Shown in pieces: positions 1 to 10,545 of a stretch of DNA of 64,000 nucleotides. The notes beneath the pieces were generated by a model that did no database searches, was not told where the DNA came from, and saw only the letters and a program-made list of their open reading frames with translations. This stretch comes from Persicaria tinctoria. Lineage: Eukaryota; Streptophyta; Magnoliopsida; Caryophyllales; Polygonaceae. Each line of letters opens with the position of its first letter. Position 1 is the first letter of the stretch. The stretch spans positions 60,745,038-60,809,037 of the forward strand of contig JBANSL010000007.1 of assembly GCA_037127255.1 (NCBI GenBank), read 5' to 3'. A program made the position numbers and the translations under genes.

Positions 1-85
1 TTCCCTCTTGTGTAATGGTGTTGACAGCATAATTGTAGAGATATAAGAAACTATGATTGTATGTCTATACCTCAATCGACTGAAG

Positions 86-168
86 AGCAGTCTCTTATAA
101 GCAATAAAAGATTCAAAGAATACCCAGCAGTCTCTTATAAGCAATAAAAGATTCAAAGAATACCCAGC
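86..168. repeat. 40-bp direct tandem duplication
   Basis: Two adjacent copies of a 40-bp unit beginning AGCAGTCTCTTATAAGC, one from about 86 and one from about 126. They lie just past the splice donor of the ORP-like exon at 174-417, so on the gene strand they are in the downstream intron. Confidence 0.9.
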
Positions 169-173
169 TTTAC

Positions 174-1682
174 CTCTTTCAATTTTGTTCCTAGCAATGG
201 TTCACCTTCCCGATCACAAGGCTGGTAGCTCATAAACTCATTCCATTTTCCTGTCATCAATATCTTAGGTTCCTCATCAGCATTATATGCATACCCATCC
301 ACTTCATAGCGACCACAAGGCTGGTAGCTCATAAACTCATTCCATTTTCCTGTCATCAATATCTTAGGTTCCTCATCAGCATTATATGCATACCCATCCA
401 CCTCATAGCGACCAGCCCTGCATGGATATATAGATGCATATTGCAAATGCCACAAACATAAGAAACAAGTCTCCAAATAAAAGCACGACTTTCCAGAAAT
501 GACTCAATGAGGTCAAACAATGTAAAAACTGAACAATACAAGGGAAAAGAGAAACACTAAAGATTATTTGGATCAATGAGAAAAGACAAAAGCAGCGCCT
601 ATATCAGTTCTAACAAGGAAATAGTCTAGAGCTATACAACCGAAGATCTGTGATTGAAACTGTGATACTATGAAAGCATGAAGATGAATTTATCAGACAG
701 CAGTTAGTGAAGGAAATTTTCAGAAGAAACTTACCCAAACCAGCCACATGGTTGAAAATATAGCACAATTTTAATCTCCAGTGGTCAAGTTAGAAAGAAT
801 CATCTCTCCTGCAGAGTCAACCCAGGTTCATCCAAAAAATAAGATTATTAACTTTTGATGGCGGAGGAACCAATTCTAGTACTACACCATCTCTTTTCAA
901 AGTCATACGGGTCCTGCAGGGTAGCAATTGAGAGCAAACAATGTAATTAATCAATTGAGTAATATCCAAATAAACATCACGGCAAAAAAAAGATAAAGTT
1001 AGCAAAGTCACTTGCAGTTATGCAACAACATCTCAAATGATAGTTTATAACAAGTTGTTGAACAACTCAGTGGATAAATAATAATGTTATAAAAGCAGGA
1101 ACCAAACAGGCACTCCATGAAATTTTTATGATAAATGTATAGTAGGCGTAGTCTATATTGAACACCGTATAGAAAAGTAACAGCCCAGAAACGTCTTTGC
1201 TTTGTCTCAAAGATCCATAAACATATTTTCCAGTACCATATGCCTTTCCAAAAGTAAAGGCTTTTGTGACCAAGATTTTCTTCCTTCCCTCCAAGAAGGT
1301 TGGAGAGAAAAGACAATGCAATAAAGAAGATTTTCATGGAAATCTTCAAGCAAAAAAATGCTGATATCATTAATGAACTACAACCTCATTAAAGATACAT
1401 CGGAGAAATTATACCACTAAAAAAGCAATTAGCAACTACATAAAAATTTGAAGAAACCACAAAGTGGTATCAAGAAAAAAATTATTGAAGAACCAGCAAG
1501 TGATTTACCTTGCAGCAACACCACTATCAGAGGAAACCACAAAGTGGTATCAAGTGAAAAGTTACGAAAGAGAAAGAAGAATGATTACCTCTTGTTTCCA
1601 TCTCCCCCTATGGGCTTCCTCCTCTGCATCTTCTGTACTCCCCTCTGGGTTTATAACTTCTAAGCCCTCATAGCCCACCAAT
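174..1682 (-). pseudogene. Broken oxysterol-binding-protein-related (ORP) gene, three exons recognised
   Basis: Plant ORPs are cytosolic lipid-transfer proteins with a sterol/phosphoinositide-binding ORD fold. Three minus-strand segments match conserved ORP blocks and carry GT/AG borders. Exon 1589-1682 encodes [13 protein letters not shown] and a following EDAEEEAxRGRW block. Exon 735-913 encodes [20 protein letters not shown], and exon 174-417 encodes [19 protein letters not shown] and [13 protein letters not shown]. Exons 735-913 and 174-417 join in phase across WFG/AGRYE. The middle exon is broken: an extra T in the T-run near 834-839, a TGA at 828-830 where the family has Arg (CGA-to-TGA type), and a second extra T near 773-776. 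Exon 174-417 also carries a 99-bp in-frame tandem duplication. The blocks expected between 913 and 1589, including the SEQVSHHPP region, were not found, and the 3' end lies outside the window. A functional ORP is very unlikely. Confidence 0.85.
213..411 (-). repeat. 99-bp in-frame tandem duplication inside the ORP exon
   Basis: The 33-codon block from GRYEVDG to SYQPC occurs twice head to tail with a 99-bp period; GATCACAAGG at 212 and GACCACAAGG at 311 mark equivalent points. The copies differ at very few bases, so the duplication is recent relative to decay of the gene. It keeps the frame but would insert 33 residues into a conserved ORD strand region. Confidence 0.92.
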
Positions 1683-2179
1683 CTGGAAAGCGTAAGCAAA
1701 ATATACATGGTCTCATTAAGATACTCTAACAAGCATGATTTGATGTTTTCTTTTCCTGTTGAGAAAACTACAATCTTCAATATTCTGGTAACATAATGCA
1801 AAATAAAAATCAGTTCTTCATTTGCTAGAAAAGAGGGCATAATGCTTCTGCTTATCACCCCCAAAAGGCTCAAGCATATCCAGTTACTTGCAATTCGCCT
1901 TTATTCCATATGCCAAAGAATGGATAGGTCCATGCAACTAATGAAAAACAGGCATATATAGAAAGAAAACTAATAGCATAACATCAGTTGGCTGAAGCTC
2001 CTCATAGGTGGAGATTTATAAAGGCTCAGAGCCCATAAATACATAGATAAATGACAAAACCCACTAAAAGCAAAATTGGAACAAAGATTCCTTCTGCAGG
2101 TGCATTCCACTTCAATCGGCATGCTAGAAAATGACACAACCACATGTGTAATTACATTATTCAAGTAGTTGCATCTCAC

Positions 2180-2293
2180 CTTAAACAATGCTATAACCAC
2201 TGAAAAGAAGCTCATGAATGCAGTGGCAAACATCACAGGCTTAGAGAAGAAAGCTGGTCTTGCAAAAACAAGTTCCAAGTCCAGGTGAAAATT
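2180..2293 (-). pseudogene. Isolated exon of a homogentisate phytyltransferase (VTE2)-type prenyltransferase
   Basis: A 38-codon minus-strand segment bounded by an AG acceptor (TTATAG before 2293) and a GT donor (AAG/GTGAGA at 2180). It encodes FARPAFFSKPVMF and FMSFFSVVIALFK, a membrane-helix exon typical of plastid UbiA-family homogentisate phytyltransferases, which prenylate homogentisate in tocopherol synthesis. No aspartate-rich prenyl-diphosphate motif and no following DIPD-type exon could be found nearby. It sits just upstream of the ORP exons on the same strand, though the two genes are unrelated, which points to captured fragments rather than a gene. The family assignment rests on this one exon. 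A UbiA prenyltransferase of another specificity, such as a flavonoid prenyltransferase, would look the same here. Confidence 0.7.
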
Positions 2294-2675
2294 CTATAAA
2301 GTCGGTAAGAAAAGCAGGCTAAAGAAAGCTAACCTTCTACTATTCTCACCACAAATTAAGGGCTGCATTGATCAACTAACATGAAGACTTTACCCACAAT
2401 GAAATTTTGGCAGCTAATAGGGTTCATGAAAAATCTATGTTTTCTAAATACACCTCAATGAGCAAGGTGGTAAATTCGGATCTAACACCACCATCTAGTT
2501 ACGAGTCCTAATAGTAAATCCGGATCTAGATCTGAATAGTTACGAATCCATTCCAAAGCCAAACAAGTCAGATCTAACACAAATTCGAGTTCGGAATCCC
2601 AAAATTCCAAACCCTAAACGTTGAAATTGGGAAGAAGAGAGAGAACCCAGATAGGAAAGAGGAGAGATACATTAC

Positions 2676-2728
2676 CTTCGTAGAAGAGGTGGTCGACGGC
2701 GACGATATCCAGCCTTCGAAGGTGGCAT
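2676..2728 (-). other. Possible first exon of a chimeric transcript
   Basis: In a GC-rich stretch (about 2640-3060), the minus strand has an ATG at 2728 opening MPPSKAGYRRRRPPLL and ending at a GT donor at 2676 (CGAAG/GTAATG). It precedes the prenyltransferase and ORP exons in the same direction and could be the leader exon of a chimeric transcript. I do not recognise the peptide; this is inferred from splice-site form only. Confidence 0.25.
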
Positions 2729-3140
2729 CGAGGAGGAACTCTATCGACGACAAGTGAGATCCAGCCTCTAGGTGGATGGCGAGACGACGGGAGAGATGGG
2801 CAAGGGAGGGCGGCGGCCTGAATAAGGAGTAGATGGTGATAGAAGACTGACGTTGAAGGGTTAGGGTTTGGGTTGTCTTCTCCGACTCACAGATTTTGGG
2901 AGCGGGTACGCTCTGACGAGCTCGACAAGAATGGTGCCCTCCTTCATGGACTGAGAGAAGTGCGAGGTGAGGGATGGGAGACTTTCACCCTCAGATCTGG
3001 GATTTGGGAATGAGAGGTCAGAGCCTCAGAGGTGGGCGGAAGAAGGGAAAACTGAAAAGGAAGCAATTTCTTTGTTTGAGCGGGCGCTTAAATGAATTCA
3101 AGTTAGTTCCGCGCTTTCTAAATTTTTTTTAAAACATATA

Positions 3141-3393
3141 CTCCCTCCGTTCGGCAAAACTTGTCGTTTTAGAGTTTTGTTTTTGTTCGGAAAAACTTGT
3201 CATTTTAGGTATTTTTGCTTCTACTTTACTAAAATGCCCTTGATTTGATTGATGTGTTGTGAGTTGTAGTTTTTGATAAAGTAAAAAGTAGAGTAATAAA
3301 TGAGGGTAAATTAGTAAAAAAGTAGTGTAATTATTAGCTTTATTAAAAGTTGTGTGGAGAGTTAAAATGACAAGTTTTGCCGAACGGATGGAG
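3141..3393. mobile_element. Stowaway-like MITE, copy 1 (253 bp)
   Basis: Terminal inverted repeats start CTCCCTCCGTTCGGCAAAAC and close as the complement with one or two mismatches. The element is flanked by TA on both sides (3139-3140 and 3394-3395), the target duplication of Tc1/mariner-type MITEs. There is no coding capacity. A copy of the same length lies at 58225-58477. Confidence 0.88.
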
Positions 3394-3397
3394 TATT

Positions 3398-3542
3398 TAA
3401 CATCTGTCAAATAAATGGGACGATATCTATAATTTTATTTATATCGCAAATTTAGAAACCGATGTTAAAACGTTGTTTAACATGGCAGGTTTTTCTGACT
3501 GATGTTAATGGACCAATGTTAAATAACATAATTCTAGTAGTG
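3398..3542. mobile_element. Right end of a CACTA-type transposon
   Basis: The stretch ends TTCTAGTAGTG at 3532-3542, the complement of the CACTACTAGAA terminus of CACTA (En/Spm) elements. Just inside are repeated subterminal motifs of the type (A)CCGATGTTAA, in both orientations, as in these elements. The other end is not in the window, so the element would include the ORP and prenyltransferase fragments if it starts to the left. That extent is inference. Confidence 0.55.
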
Positions 3543-4019
3543 CACGGTCCCTAAAGATGTGTAACAAACATCCACTAGCTTTCAGGCAAATGGGGCATAA
3601 ATCGTCATTACCTAAGTGTCGGCGTTTCCGTTCGGCATTTGAGAGGATACCACAAGGAACAGTACAAAAATGAACTACGTACTACTACTGAGTAGTTCAG
3701 TTTTTGTTACACAGATTGGAATGGAGACTGAGATTGGGCATGTTCATTCTCATATTCAGGAAGCAGCACAATAAGAGGATGAAATAGTATGTGTTTAGGT
3801 GTTGCGGATGTTAAAAGTCATTAATCTATATATCTTTATAGTTACGGCACATGTTTAGTAGAAGCACCTAAATTCATATTTGAGACATGCATCTGGCTTC
3901 ATATGAATTATAATAAAAGCTTTTGTACCATTCTAATTATATTAAAATTGTCTCATTCTTAGTTCTAGAAAATAGATTTGAATATGAACTTCTTAATTTG
4001 AGCACTAACACCAATGTTG
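3543..4019. other. Intergenic, nothing recognised
   Basis: AT-rich sequence with no coding frame, repeat or terminus that I can support. Confidence 0.5.
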
Positions 4020-4380
4020 CCGACACTCCTAATAATTTGCACAATAAATTATTATTTGTGCACATCATAAAATTATATTTGCACAACAAAAAGTGCTGAC
4101 ACGATAATTACACAACATAAACTTATATTTGTACAACAAAAAGTTATATTTGCACACCATAAAGTTATATTTGCACAAGAAAAAGTGATGAACACGGGAA
4201 AAAAAAGTGCTAGCGCGAAAAAATAAATTATTATATTTGCACAACATAATGTTATATTTGTACAACGTACATAATATTATATGTCCACGTACAACATCAA
4301 GTTATATTTCCACAACAAAAAGTACTGACACGAAAGTGTTGACACAAAAAGTGCTGACACGAAAAATGCTGACTCAGAAA
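4020..4380. repeat. Degenerate repeats of an AAAGTTATATTTGCACAACA-like unit
   Basis: About ten diverged copies of a unit resembling AAAGTTATATTTGCACAAC are mixed with copies of AAAAAGTGCTGACACGA. Spacing is irregular (roughly 20-45 bp). The short frames across it are by-products of the repetition and are not taken as genes. Confidence 0.75.
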
Positions 4381-4707
4381 AAAAAAGCACAGGGGCACGC
4401 AAAGGGGATGAAACTTTTGCCAATTAAATTAATCAAGATGATGGACGAAATGCAAATCAGGGCAAAAAATATGGACATTTTACAAAATGCCCCATTATTA
4501 TATGGAACTCTCTGTAATATAGTTAATTGCGTAATTAATGTTTACAATTGACAATATATCTTCAGATAGAGGTAATAAAAAGTTTATTATAAGTAAAATA
4601 TGTGAATAAGAAGACTTCATCAAACAAACTTATGATTTAAACTAAGGATCGAAAACATATATATATATATATATATATGAACTAATAATGTTAAATATTT
4701 AGGAAGA

Positions 4708-4863
4708 TTACACTATAGAGTCGTCGTTTAAAGCATCCATCATGTGTTGAAAGGTGTCTTTGAAGCAAGTAGCAAGAAACTTTGGATCAGGTATAACATC
4801 CTCATCAACCAAAATTTGCATGTCCAGTGTCTTCTTGTAACTTAACAGGTGCAACAAAATGCC
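4708..4863 (-). CDS. WSD1-like gene, last exon
   Basis: The exon opens after an AG acceptor (GCGCAG/GGC at 4863) and runs 51 codons to a TAA at 4708-4710. It encodes MQILVDEDVIPDP followed by KFLATCFKDTFQHMMDAL. This matches the C-terminus of plant WS/DGAT (WSD) proteins, where a hydrophobic strand and VDxxxIPDP precede a final helix. It is in phase 0 with the exon at 5030-5167. A TA microsatellite lies just downstream, at about 4660-4678. Confidence 0.8.
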   Translation of the reverse strand, partial: GILLHLLSYKKTLDMQILVDEDVIPDPKFLATCFKDTFQHMMDALNDDSIV

Positions 4864-5029
4864 CTGCGCCACGTCACACAAATGAACTAACTCAATTATC
4901 AATTAGTAATTTATAATCCAACAATGTGTATCTATCTATCTAACACCCGTTAATTTAATTCATTTTTAAGAAAATCAATATTTATTTTTTGAGCGTTAAA
5001 AAAATGTATGGGGTTGTTTAGTAGCTTAC

Positions 5030-5167
5030 CAAAGGTGAGGTAGCGAGTGTAAAATTGAGGTAAGTAACAGGGTTGCTAGCAATTGATATCTCTTCGGCGG
5101 GACCCATCACATTTGTGAATCCAAATGTTGCTCTTCCACCTGCCCGTGACACAACATAACTCGCCAC
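5030..5167 (-). CDS. WSD1-like gene, penultimate exon
   Basis: A 46-codon exon between an AG acceptor (ATTAG/GTG at 5167) and a GT donor (TTG/GTAAGC at 5030), phase 0 at both ends. It encodes ATFGFTNVMGPAEEISIAS and NPVTYLNFT. The FxNVxGPxEEI block is the diagnostic C-terminal motif of plant WSD proteins (DUF1298 region). No stop or frameshift interrupts it. Confidence 0.85.
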
Positions 5168-5625
5168 CTAATAATAATTCAAATTTTCAAACATCAAACA
5201 TTGATTAATTTAGGTTTTTTCTTCTTCTTTTTTTCTATCAGCAATTTAGGGATTTTATACATCCAGTCGCCCACATTTAGAAACTTACAAAGGAGGATTT
5301 TCTGCGTAATCATACCGTATAGATTATTGTATTTACAAAAAACTTGTAAAATTTTTACATTATGTCTTCTTGTAACTTAACTTGTAAAATTTTTACATTA
5401 TGGCGCAATAATTAAAAAATGATGAAAAACTTGATCGGTGGAAAGAAGAGGATTAAGAAAAGGGTGACACGTAGGCAGAACGTATTGTATTTGAAAATTT
5501 ACTCCAAAAATGAAAAATTGGGGAAACAATTAAGGAGAAAATACTTGACTGGAAGAAAGGGAGAGGTTACTAGAGAAGTTGATACATAACTCTTGAGTAT
5601 TCTAAATTAAGAGTATATATATATA

Positions 5626-7351
5626 GGGTGTGGTTCTGGTGTTCACAAGCCTTACGGTGTACCTTGTACACAAATATGAGTCCTTGATCTATCGGAATGG
5701 ATGACCATGATTTAAGTGATTTTTTTTTATTTTGGTGAAAAAACTTGTGGGACCCACATTAAAAAAATCACTCACTCTCTCCTCTTTCTCCCCTTTTGCT
5801 GTACGTGTAACTCAATGCCCTCATTTCTTTTCTTTTTTTCTTTTTTTTTAAGCCGATTTTGTTGAAAATATAGAGAATGTTAATTATTTTGTGAAAAAAA
5901 ATTATTATGGGTGATTTATTGCCGGACACACATAATTTCGTTTGCTAAAAAAATTTCAATTCCATTGAATAATGTTTCTCATCCTACCGAATAATTTCGT
6001 TTGTTTAAAAATTTATCAATTCCACTGAACAATGCTTCACATCCTACCGAATAATGTTATGTTATCATCCAATTCATATCAAAATTTATCAATTCCACTA
6101 AATAATTTGACACATATTACCGAATAATGATTTTTTTTTGTCCATTAATTTCAGATAAAAGAAATCTCAAATTTCCAAACAATACTTACAATTTATATGA
6201 ATAATTCTTCCTATTTCACCGAATAATATCTCATATTTCACCGAATAATGTTTTGTTTTATATTGTTTCCAAAATGAAGAGTGCATATTCTGATGAATAC
6301 AGTAATAAATAAGATTGCACCGAATAGTTTACCAACTCAATATCACTCGTAACCAAAATTTGACACATACGTCTGAATAATTGACAATAATGAATCAAAA
6401 TTATGCGTATCGAAAGCCCTGTCCGCCAACCCGATTTCACCGATCCCTAACACAAACACAAACCACCCCCACACCGCCAGCCCACCCATTCCCGCCACCC
6501 ACCCAACCACCCCCGCCACCGATCTAACCAACCACCCCGCCCCACAAAAAAAAAGGCAGATGAATACCATCGAAAAGGAGGATAGAAAGGAGAATGGAGG
6601 CGAATCGAAACGGAGAACCTAAGAACGAAGGCCATTGAACCGCCCGGATCTGAGCCAGAGAGAGAAGGAGCCGACCCTAGGAACGCCCGGATCTGAGCAA
6701 GAGGGGAGGAGGAGCCGATCCTAGCACCGCCTTCAATCGCCGCCAATCGCCTCTCCTAGAGGAGAGAGGGATAGTTGAAACAGTCGCCTACTTCAGGTTA
6801 CTTCTCTGATGGAGGCTTCGAAGACAACATTTGAAACAGTCGCCTACTTCACCACACAGACGAGGTCGAATCAGCCTCTGTGCTCCGCCGATCACGCCGC
6901 CAAACCGCTTTCACCATCTTCACCTCTGGGCAACCTTCGTCCATCGCCCTTCGCCGCCGTCAAGCCGCCTCTAGAGTCTGGGTATCCTTCGTCCATCTCC
7001 CTTCGCCGCCGCCTACAATCGCCCACACCGAATAGGGAGTAGGGATGTGGGAGGCGTAGGGAGGGCCAAGGAGGAGGGATCACAGGAGCCACTCGGCGAT
7101 GGTTGCCCTGGGAAGAGAACGGTTCTCTTTGGGAGCAAGAAGGAGAAGGAAACAAATCTCAATTTAGGGTTTTTAATCCCACATATGCACGCGCTTCCAC
7201 TCTCCAATTGTGAGATTTAGATAGAGGTTTTTTTAAAAAAATAAAAAAATAAGAACACGTGTCACAATCTCATCCTTCCCTTCCATTCAGATCTAGGGTC
7301 CTTGTTTGTGTACAAGGTACACCGTAGGACATGTGAACAAAAGATCCATAC
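5626..7351. mobile_element. TIR element (Mutator-like, possibly Pack-type) in a WSD intron
   Basis: The ends form inverted repeats of roughly 50 bp. The left side contains GTTCACAAGCCTTACGGTG and TACCTTGTACACAAA; the right side near 7300-7340 is their complement with scattered mismatches. Both ends abut runs of TATATATATA, which may be the target duplication but are too simple to prove it. The left half has many copies of a CACCGAATAATG-like motif. The right half (about 6400-7200) is sharply GC-richer, with proline- and arginine-rich frames and a short direct repeat (GAAACAGTCGCCTACTTCA near 6778 and 6833). That GC island resembles a captured host 5' region, but I do not recognise a gene in it. 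Confidence 0.65.
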
Positions 7352-7659
7352 TATATATATATATATTGATAGTTAGTAAATATGTTAATTAAAAATAAAA
7401 GAAAAAATGTGATTGGTTTAAAGAGATAAAGGAAAAAAATAAAAATAATAATTAAAGGAAACATATAATTAAAAAAGCACGAAAAAACTTGATTTGCAAT
7501 ATTAGATTATTTGTTATCATTTAATTAGTGCAATTAATTCTGCTTTCACCCGTGTATGAAGTTAGAGGTTCAATTCTCCATATTTGCAATATTTTAGTTA
7601 AAATTCATTATACAAAGTTCTTTTGAAAAAATGAATATTTTTAAGAAAATATTCATTTT

Positions 7660-8180
7660 ATTTGTTTTAAACTTAAACACATGCATTTGTAAAGCATTTA
7701 TCTTTTTTGTTTTGTTTTGCGTATATAGTTCAATTGCATGTATATATAAGTGAGTAAGAAGATAAATATAGAGCCAAGTTAATATATTTATCGAATTTCA
7801 AAGATAAATAATGAAACATATTAAAACTTTTAGAGATAAAAATTATTATTAATAAAATTACAATGATAATATATTAATTAAAATATATTTTTAAATTAAG
7901 TCCTCTATAACTACAACATTTTCCGATTAAGTTTATACTATATTGTTTTTATTTTTTGTTTTAAACCTATACACATGCATTTCTAAAGCAATTATCATTT
8001 TTATGCTTATATAGTTGAATTGCATGTACAACACACAAGTGAATAAGAAGATAAATAGAGCCAAGTTAATATATTTGTTGAATTTCAAAGATAACTAAGT
8101 ATATGAAAACTTTTAGAGATAAAAGTTATTAGTAATAAAATTACAATGATAATATATTAATTAAAAAATATATTAAAAAT
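7660..8180. repeat. Two diverged copies of a ~220-bp AT-rich unit
   Basis: The segment around 7670-7895 is repeated at about 7962-8180 in direct orientation. Shared landmarks include ACACATGCATTT, TAGAGCCAAGTTAATATATT and AATTACAATGATAATATATT. The unit has no coding capacity. It ends at the Helitron-like terminus at 8213 and may belong to that element. Confidence 0.7.
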
Positions 8181-8182
8181 AA

Positions 8183-8212
8183 GTCTGGTGCGTAGCACGG
8201 GCATGCTCACTA

Positions 8213-8213
<1 letters not shown>
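8183..8213 (+). mobile_element. Helitron-like 3' terminus
   Basis: A short hairpin (GTGC-GTA-GCAC, 8188-8198) is followed about 11 bases later by CTAG (8210-8213) and a T. This is the layout of Helitron 3' ends (stem-loop, then CTRR, inserted before T). No 5' TC terminus was located, so extent is unknown. Confidence 0.4.

Positions 8214-8264
<51 letters not shown>
8212..8264. repeat. (GT)n microsatellite
   Basis: A near-perfect GT run with one interruption. On the minus strand it reads as His-Thr repeats fused in frame past the WSD exon, but it lies beyond the splice donor at 8310 and is intronic. Confidence 0.95.
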
Positions 8265-8271
<7 letters not shown>

Positions 8272-8309
8272 ATTGAGGGAGAGAAAGGGAGGAATATACA
8301 TGTAAATAC

Positions 8310-8522
8310 CTTTTGACCAAATAAGTGAAGGATCGCTTTACATAATACAACAAGGAGACGGGGCTCCGCTGATTTCTTCTTCTTGTCCAATGTAGATTTT
8401 GCCTTCCTCACAAAGCTCATTGCATCTTCCTCCTTTTTGGTGTAGCGAATAGGCAGTAAGAACAACCCTGTTTTATTCCCCCAAAACTTTTCAAAACTTT
8501 TGCCTTCCAATGTGGACATCTC
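8310..8522 (-). CDS. WSD1-like gene, internal exon (WGNKTG block)
   Basis: A 71-codon exon between an AG acceptor (TTAATAG/GAG at 8522) and a GT donor (AAG/GTATTT at 8310), phase 0 at both ends. It encodes EMSTLEGKSFEKFWGNKTG, LFLLPIRY and AKSTLDKKKKSAEPRL. This corresponds to the plant WSD block with WGN followed by a hydrophobic LLPI strand and a helix containing ATIDRKK-like residues. The ATG at 8517-8519 is internal and not a start. The preceding exon expected to carry the NDVxxG segment was not found upstream, even though the frame here is open. Confidence 0.8.
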
Positions 8523-8701
8523 CTATTAATTCCAAATGGGAAACAAAACTAGTTTTAAGTTTTAATCTTAAATCTCGACTTATATGTAAAAGTGGATGGG
8601 AAATTCAATGCAAGATTAATTCAATGAAATTCAATTCCGATACAAACAATAATAAAAGTACTTATTTTTAGATAATTACTAAAGACTCCACCCACCTTTA
8701 T

Positions 8702-9803
8702 TGTAAGACCTTGAGATGGTAACATGTAGATCAATTCTAAAGGATGATAAAAGACAAAATAGGATATGGTTTCAAGGTCTTGCAATCAAGGCCAAAATGT
8801 TTGATCAATATATATGATGTTTGATACTCTTTATTATTGCATTTTATATTGCATGGAATATTGTGAGTTCAAAATCTTTTGGGCCATATAACTCTAAGCA
8901 TATGAGCTTTATCATTGGGCCTTAATATTTATTGAGATTGGATTGATCGAAAATATACAAGGAATATTTCCTAACTTGTTTTATATAGAAAGTGGATATT
9001 AAGATATCTTTCAGGATTGGGCTTGGAAGCTATATAAGGACTCTCATAATTTTGGCTCTATCAAATCCTCTAGAAGCATGTGTGAATATTTGAGGAAGAT
9101 TGTGTGTTGAAGTTTTGGAAAGAAAATATTTCAAGAGGTTCAAATTTCAAATGGCTCCCTATCATTCATGAAGACGGAAAAGGCTATAAATAGATGAATG
9201 CAAGAAAAGATCGATAAAACATTACAACACAAGTTCAAAGCGGTCAAAGTTCATCAAAGCATTCATCATCACAGTTTCTCTCTCAAAGTTCTCATAGATC
9301 TTAGCTAGTCTATTTTTGAGAGTTGAGGGAAACACTTGAGTGTATTGTAAAATTCATTTGCCTTTCTCTAAGAATATTCCATACTCAAACAAAACGTACT
9401 TTGGTGTGTGGTGAAGGCTTTTATTTCACTTGTAAGGTTGGGTTGCTAGAATAGAAGTGATGAGGCTTTGTAAAGAAGAAGGGATATTCTTCTACGATAT
9501 TCTAGGGCTCTAAGGAAAGTGAAATAAGAAGCATTTGAATCCTACAGGTTGGATAAACCTAGGCGGGGACGTAGGCCAAGTTCGTGCCGAACCTCGTTAA
9601 CAATTCGCTTGTTCAGTTATTTATTCCGCATTTATTTTAGTTACTTAAGTTCTCTCGGTTTTTACTTTGTCAGAGTTTTTATAGTCATATCAAGGCCTTG
9701 ACAAACCGTTTTGGAAAAACTGATAAAAGGTTTTTGTTTTATGAAAATCGTGCATACTCTATATCCCTTCTAGAGTATTATCCATTCCCTATTAGACTCT
9801 TCA
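8702..9803 (+). repeat. LTR remnant of a Tork-type Copia element (left edge uncertain)
   Basis: The right edge is clear: ...TCTTCA at 9803 followed by a primer-binding site. The block around 9560-9600, reading GGCGGGGACGTAGGCCAAG then GTGCCGAACCTCGT, is a U5-type sequence common in Tork-like Copia LTRs, and it recurs in the LTR at 45737-46786. The left edge is placed at a TG by length only. Confidence 0.5.
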
Positions 9804-9805
9804 AT

Positions 9806-10545
9806 TGGTATCAAAGCTTGGATCACTTTTTGATCTAACAATCTTGTGAGTTTATCATGTCTGACATAGGTGATGGAGGCTTTGCCAAGAGAGATCAACC
9901 AACCGACCTCCACTATTTTGTGGCAATAGCGTTGTTCACTAGAGATCTTTGATGCAAATGTTCATTATTGATCAAGCTCTAGAGCTGTGAGATCTCATCA
10001 AGAAAGTGCCACACGTTCCAAAGAAGCCCGATGCAACATGAAAAGAAGTGGAAAAGGCAAAAGACGAATACAATCAAATGGATTTGGAGAATGTCGCAAA
10101 GAATTACAAAGCTATGAATTTATTGTATTGTGGACTTGATGCTAATGAGTTTAATCGTATTTCTTCTTGCAAGAGCGCCAAGGAGATTTGGGAAAAGTTG
10201 GTGGTCACATATGAAGGAACTAGCCAAGTCAAAGAAAGCAAGATCAACATCTTCCTTCGATAATATGAGCTCTTCAAGATGAATCATGATGAAACATTGA
10301 AGGAAATGTTTACGAGATTCACTCAATTTGAGAATAATCTAGACTCACTTGGAAAAACTTTCTCTAACACTGAGAAAATGAGGAAGGTTCTAAGGACCCT
10401 CTTGAAAAACCAAGTAGGGATCCAATGTTACTACAATTGAGGAAGCTCAAGATCTTACCACACTGCCATTGGATGACCTTCTTGGAAAGCTCATTACCCA
10501 TGAAATGATTCTAAATGAAGAAGACGGAGAAGTCCCCTCCTCAAC
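9806..10545 (+). pseudogene. Copia primer-binding site and decayed UBN2-type gag
   Basis: TGGTATCAAAGC at 9806-9817 matches the initiator-methionine tRNA primer-binding site used by Copia elements. The translation then gives AKEIWEKLVVTYEGTSQVKE and KYELFKMN-like blocks (about 10160-10290), typical of the UBN2 gag domain, followed by FENNLDSLGK and LLGKLITHE. Stops at 10261-10263 and around 10438 and several frame changes break it. No Copia pol follows; sequence switches to Ty3-type gag at about 10545. Confidence 0.75.

Noticed and set aside
1067..1370. Overlapping minus-strand frames as ORP or prenyltransferase exons
   Set aside because: One frame (KQRRFWAVTFLYGV) faintly recalls the prenyltransferase block after ALFK, but similarity is too weak and the order would be mixed with ORP exons.
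1448..1600. Decayed ORP exon 2 on the minus strand
   Set aside because: A donor-like site and a loosely similar hydrophobic run are seen, but the match is too poor; the plus-strand frames there come from a repeated GAAACCACAAAGTGGTATCA.
4207..4551. 114-codon ORF
   Set aside because: It runs through the degenerate AAAGTTATATTTGCACAAC repeats; the composition is repeat-driven.
6447..7207. GC-rich ORFs on both strands as host genes
   Set aside because: Overlapping Pro/Arg-rich frames in a GC island inside a TIR element; no recognisable domain or splice structure.
8219..8300. His-Thr repeat tail on the minus-strand WSD frame
   Set aside because: It is translation of a GT microsatellite beyond the splice donor at 8310.
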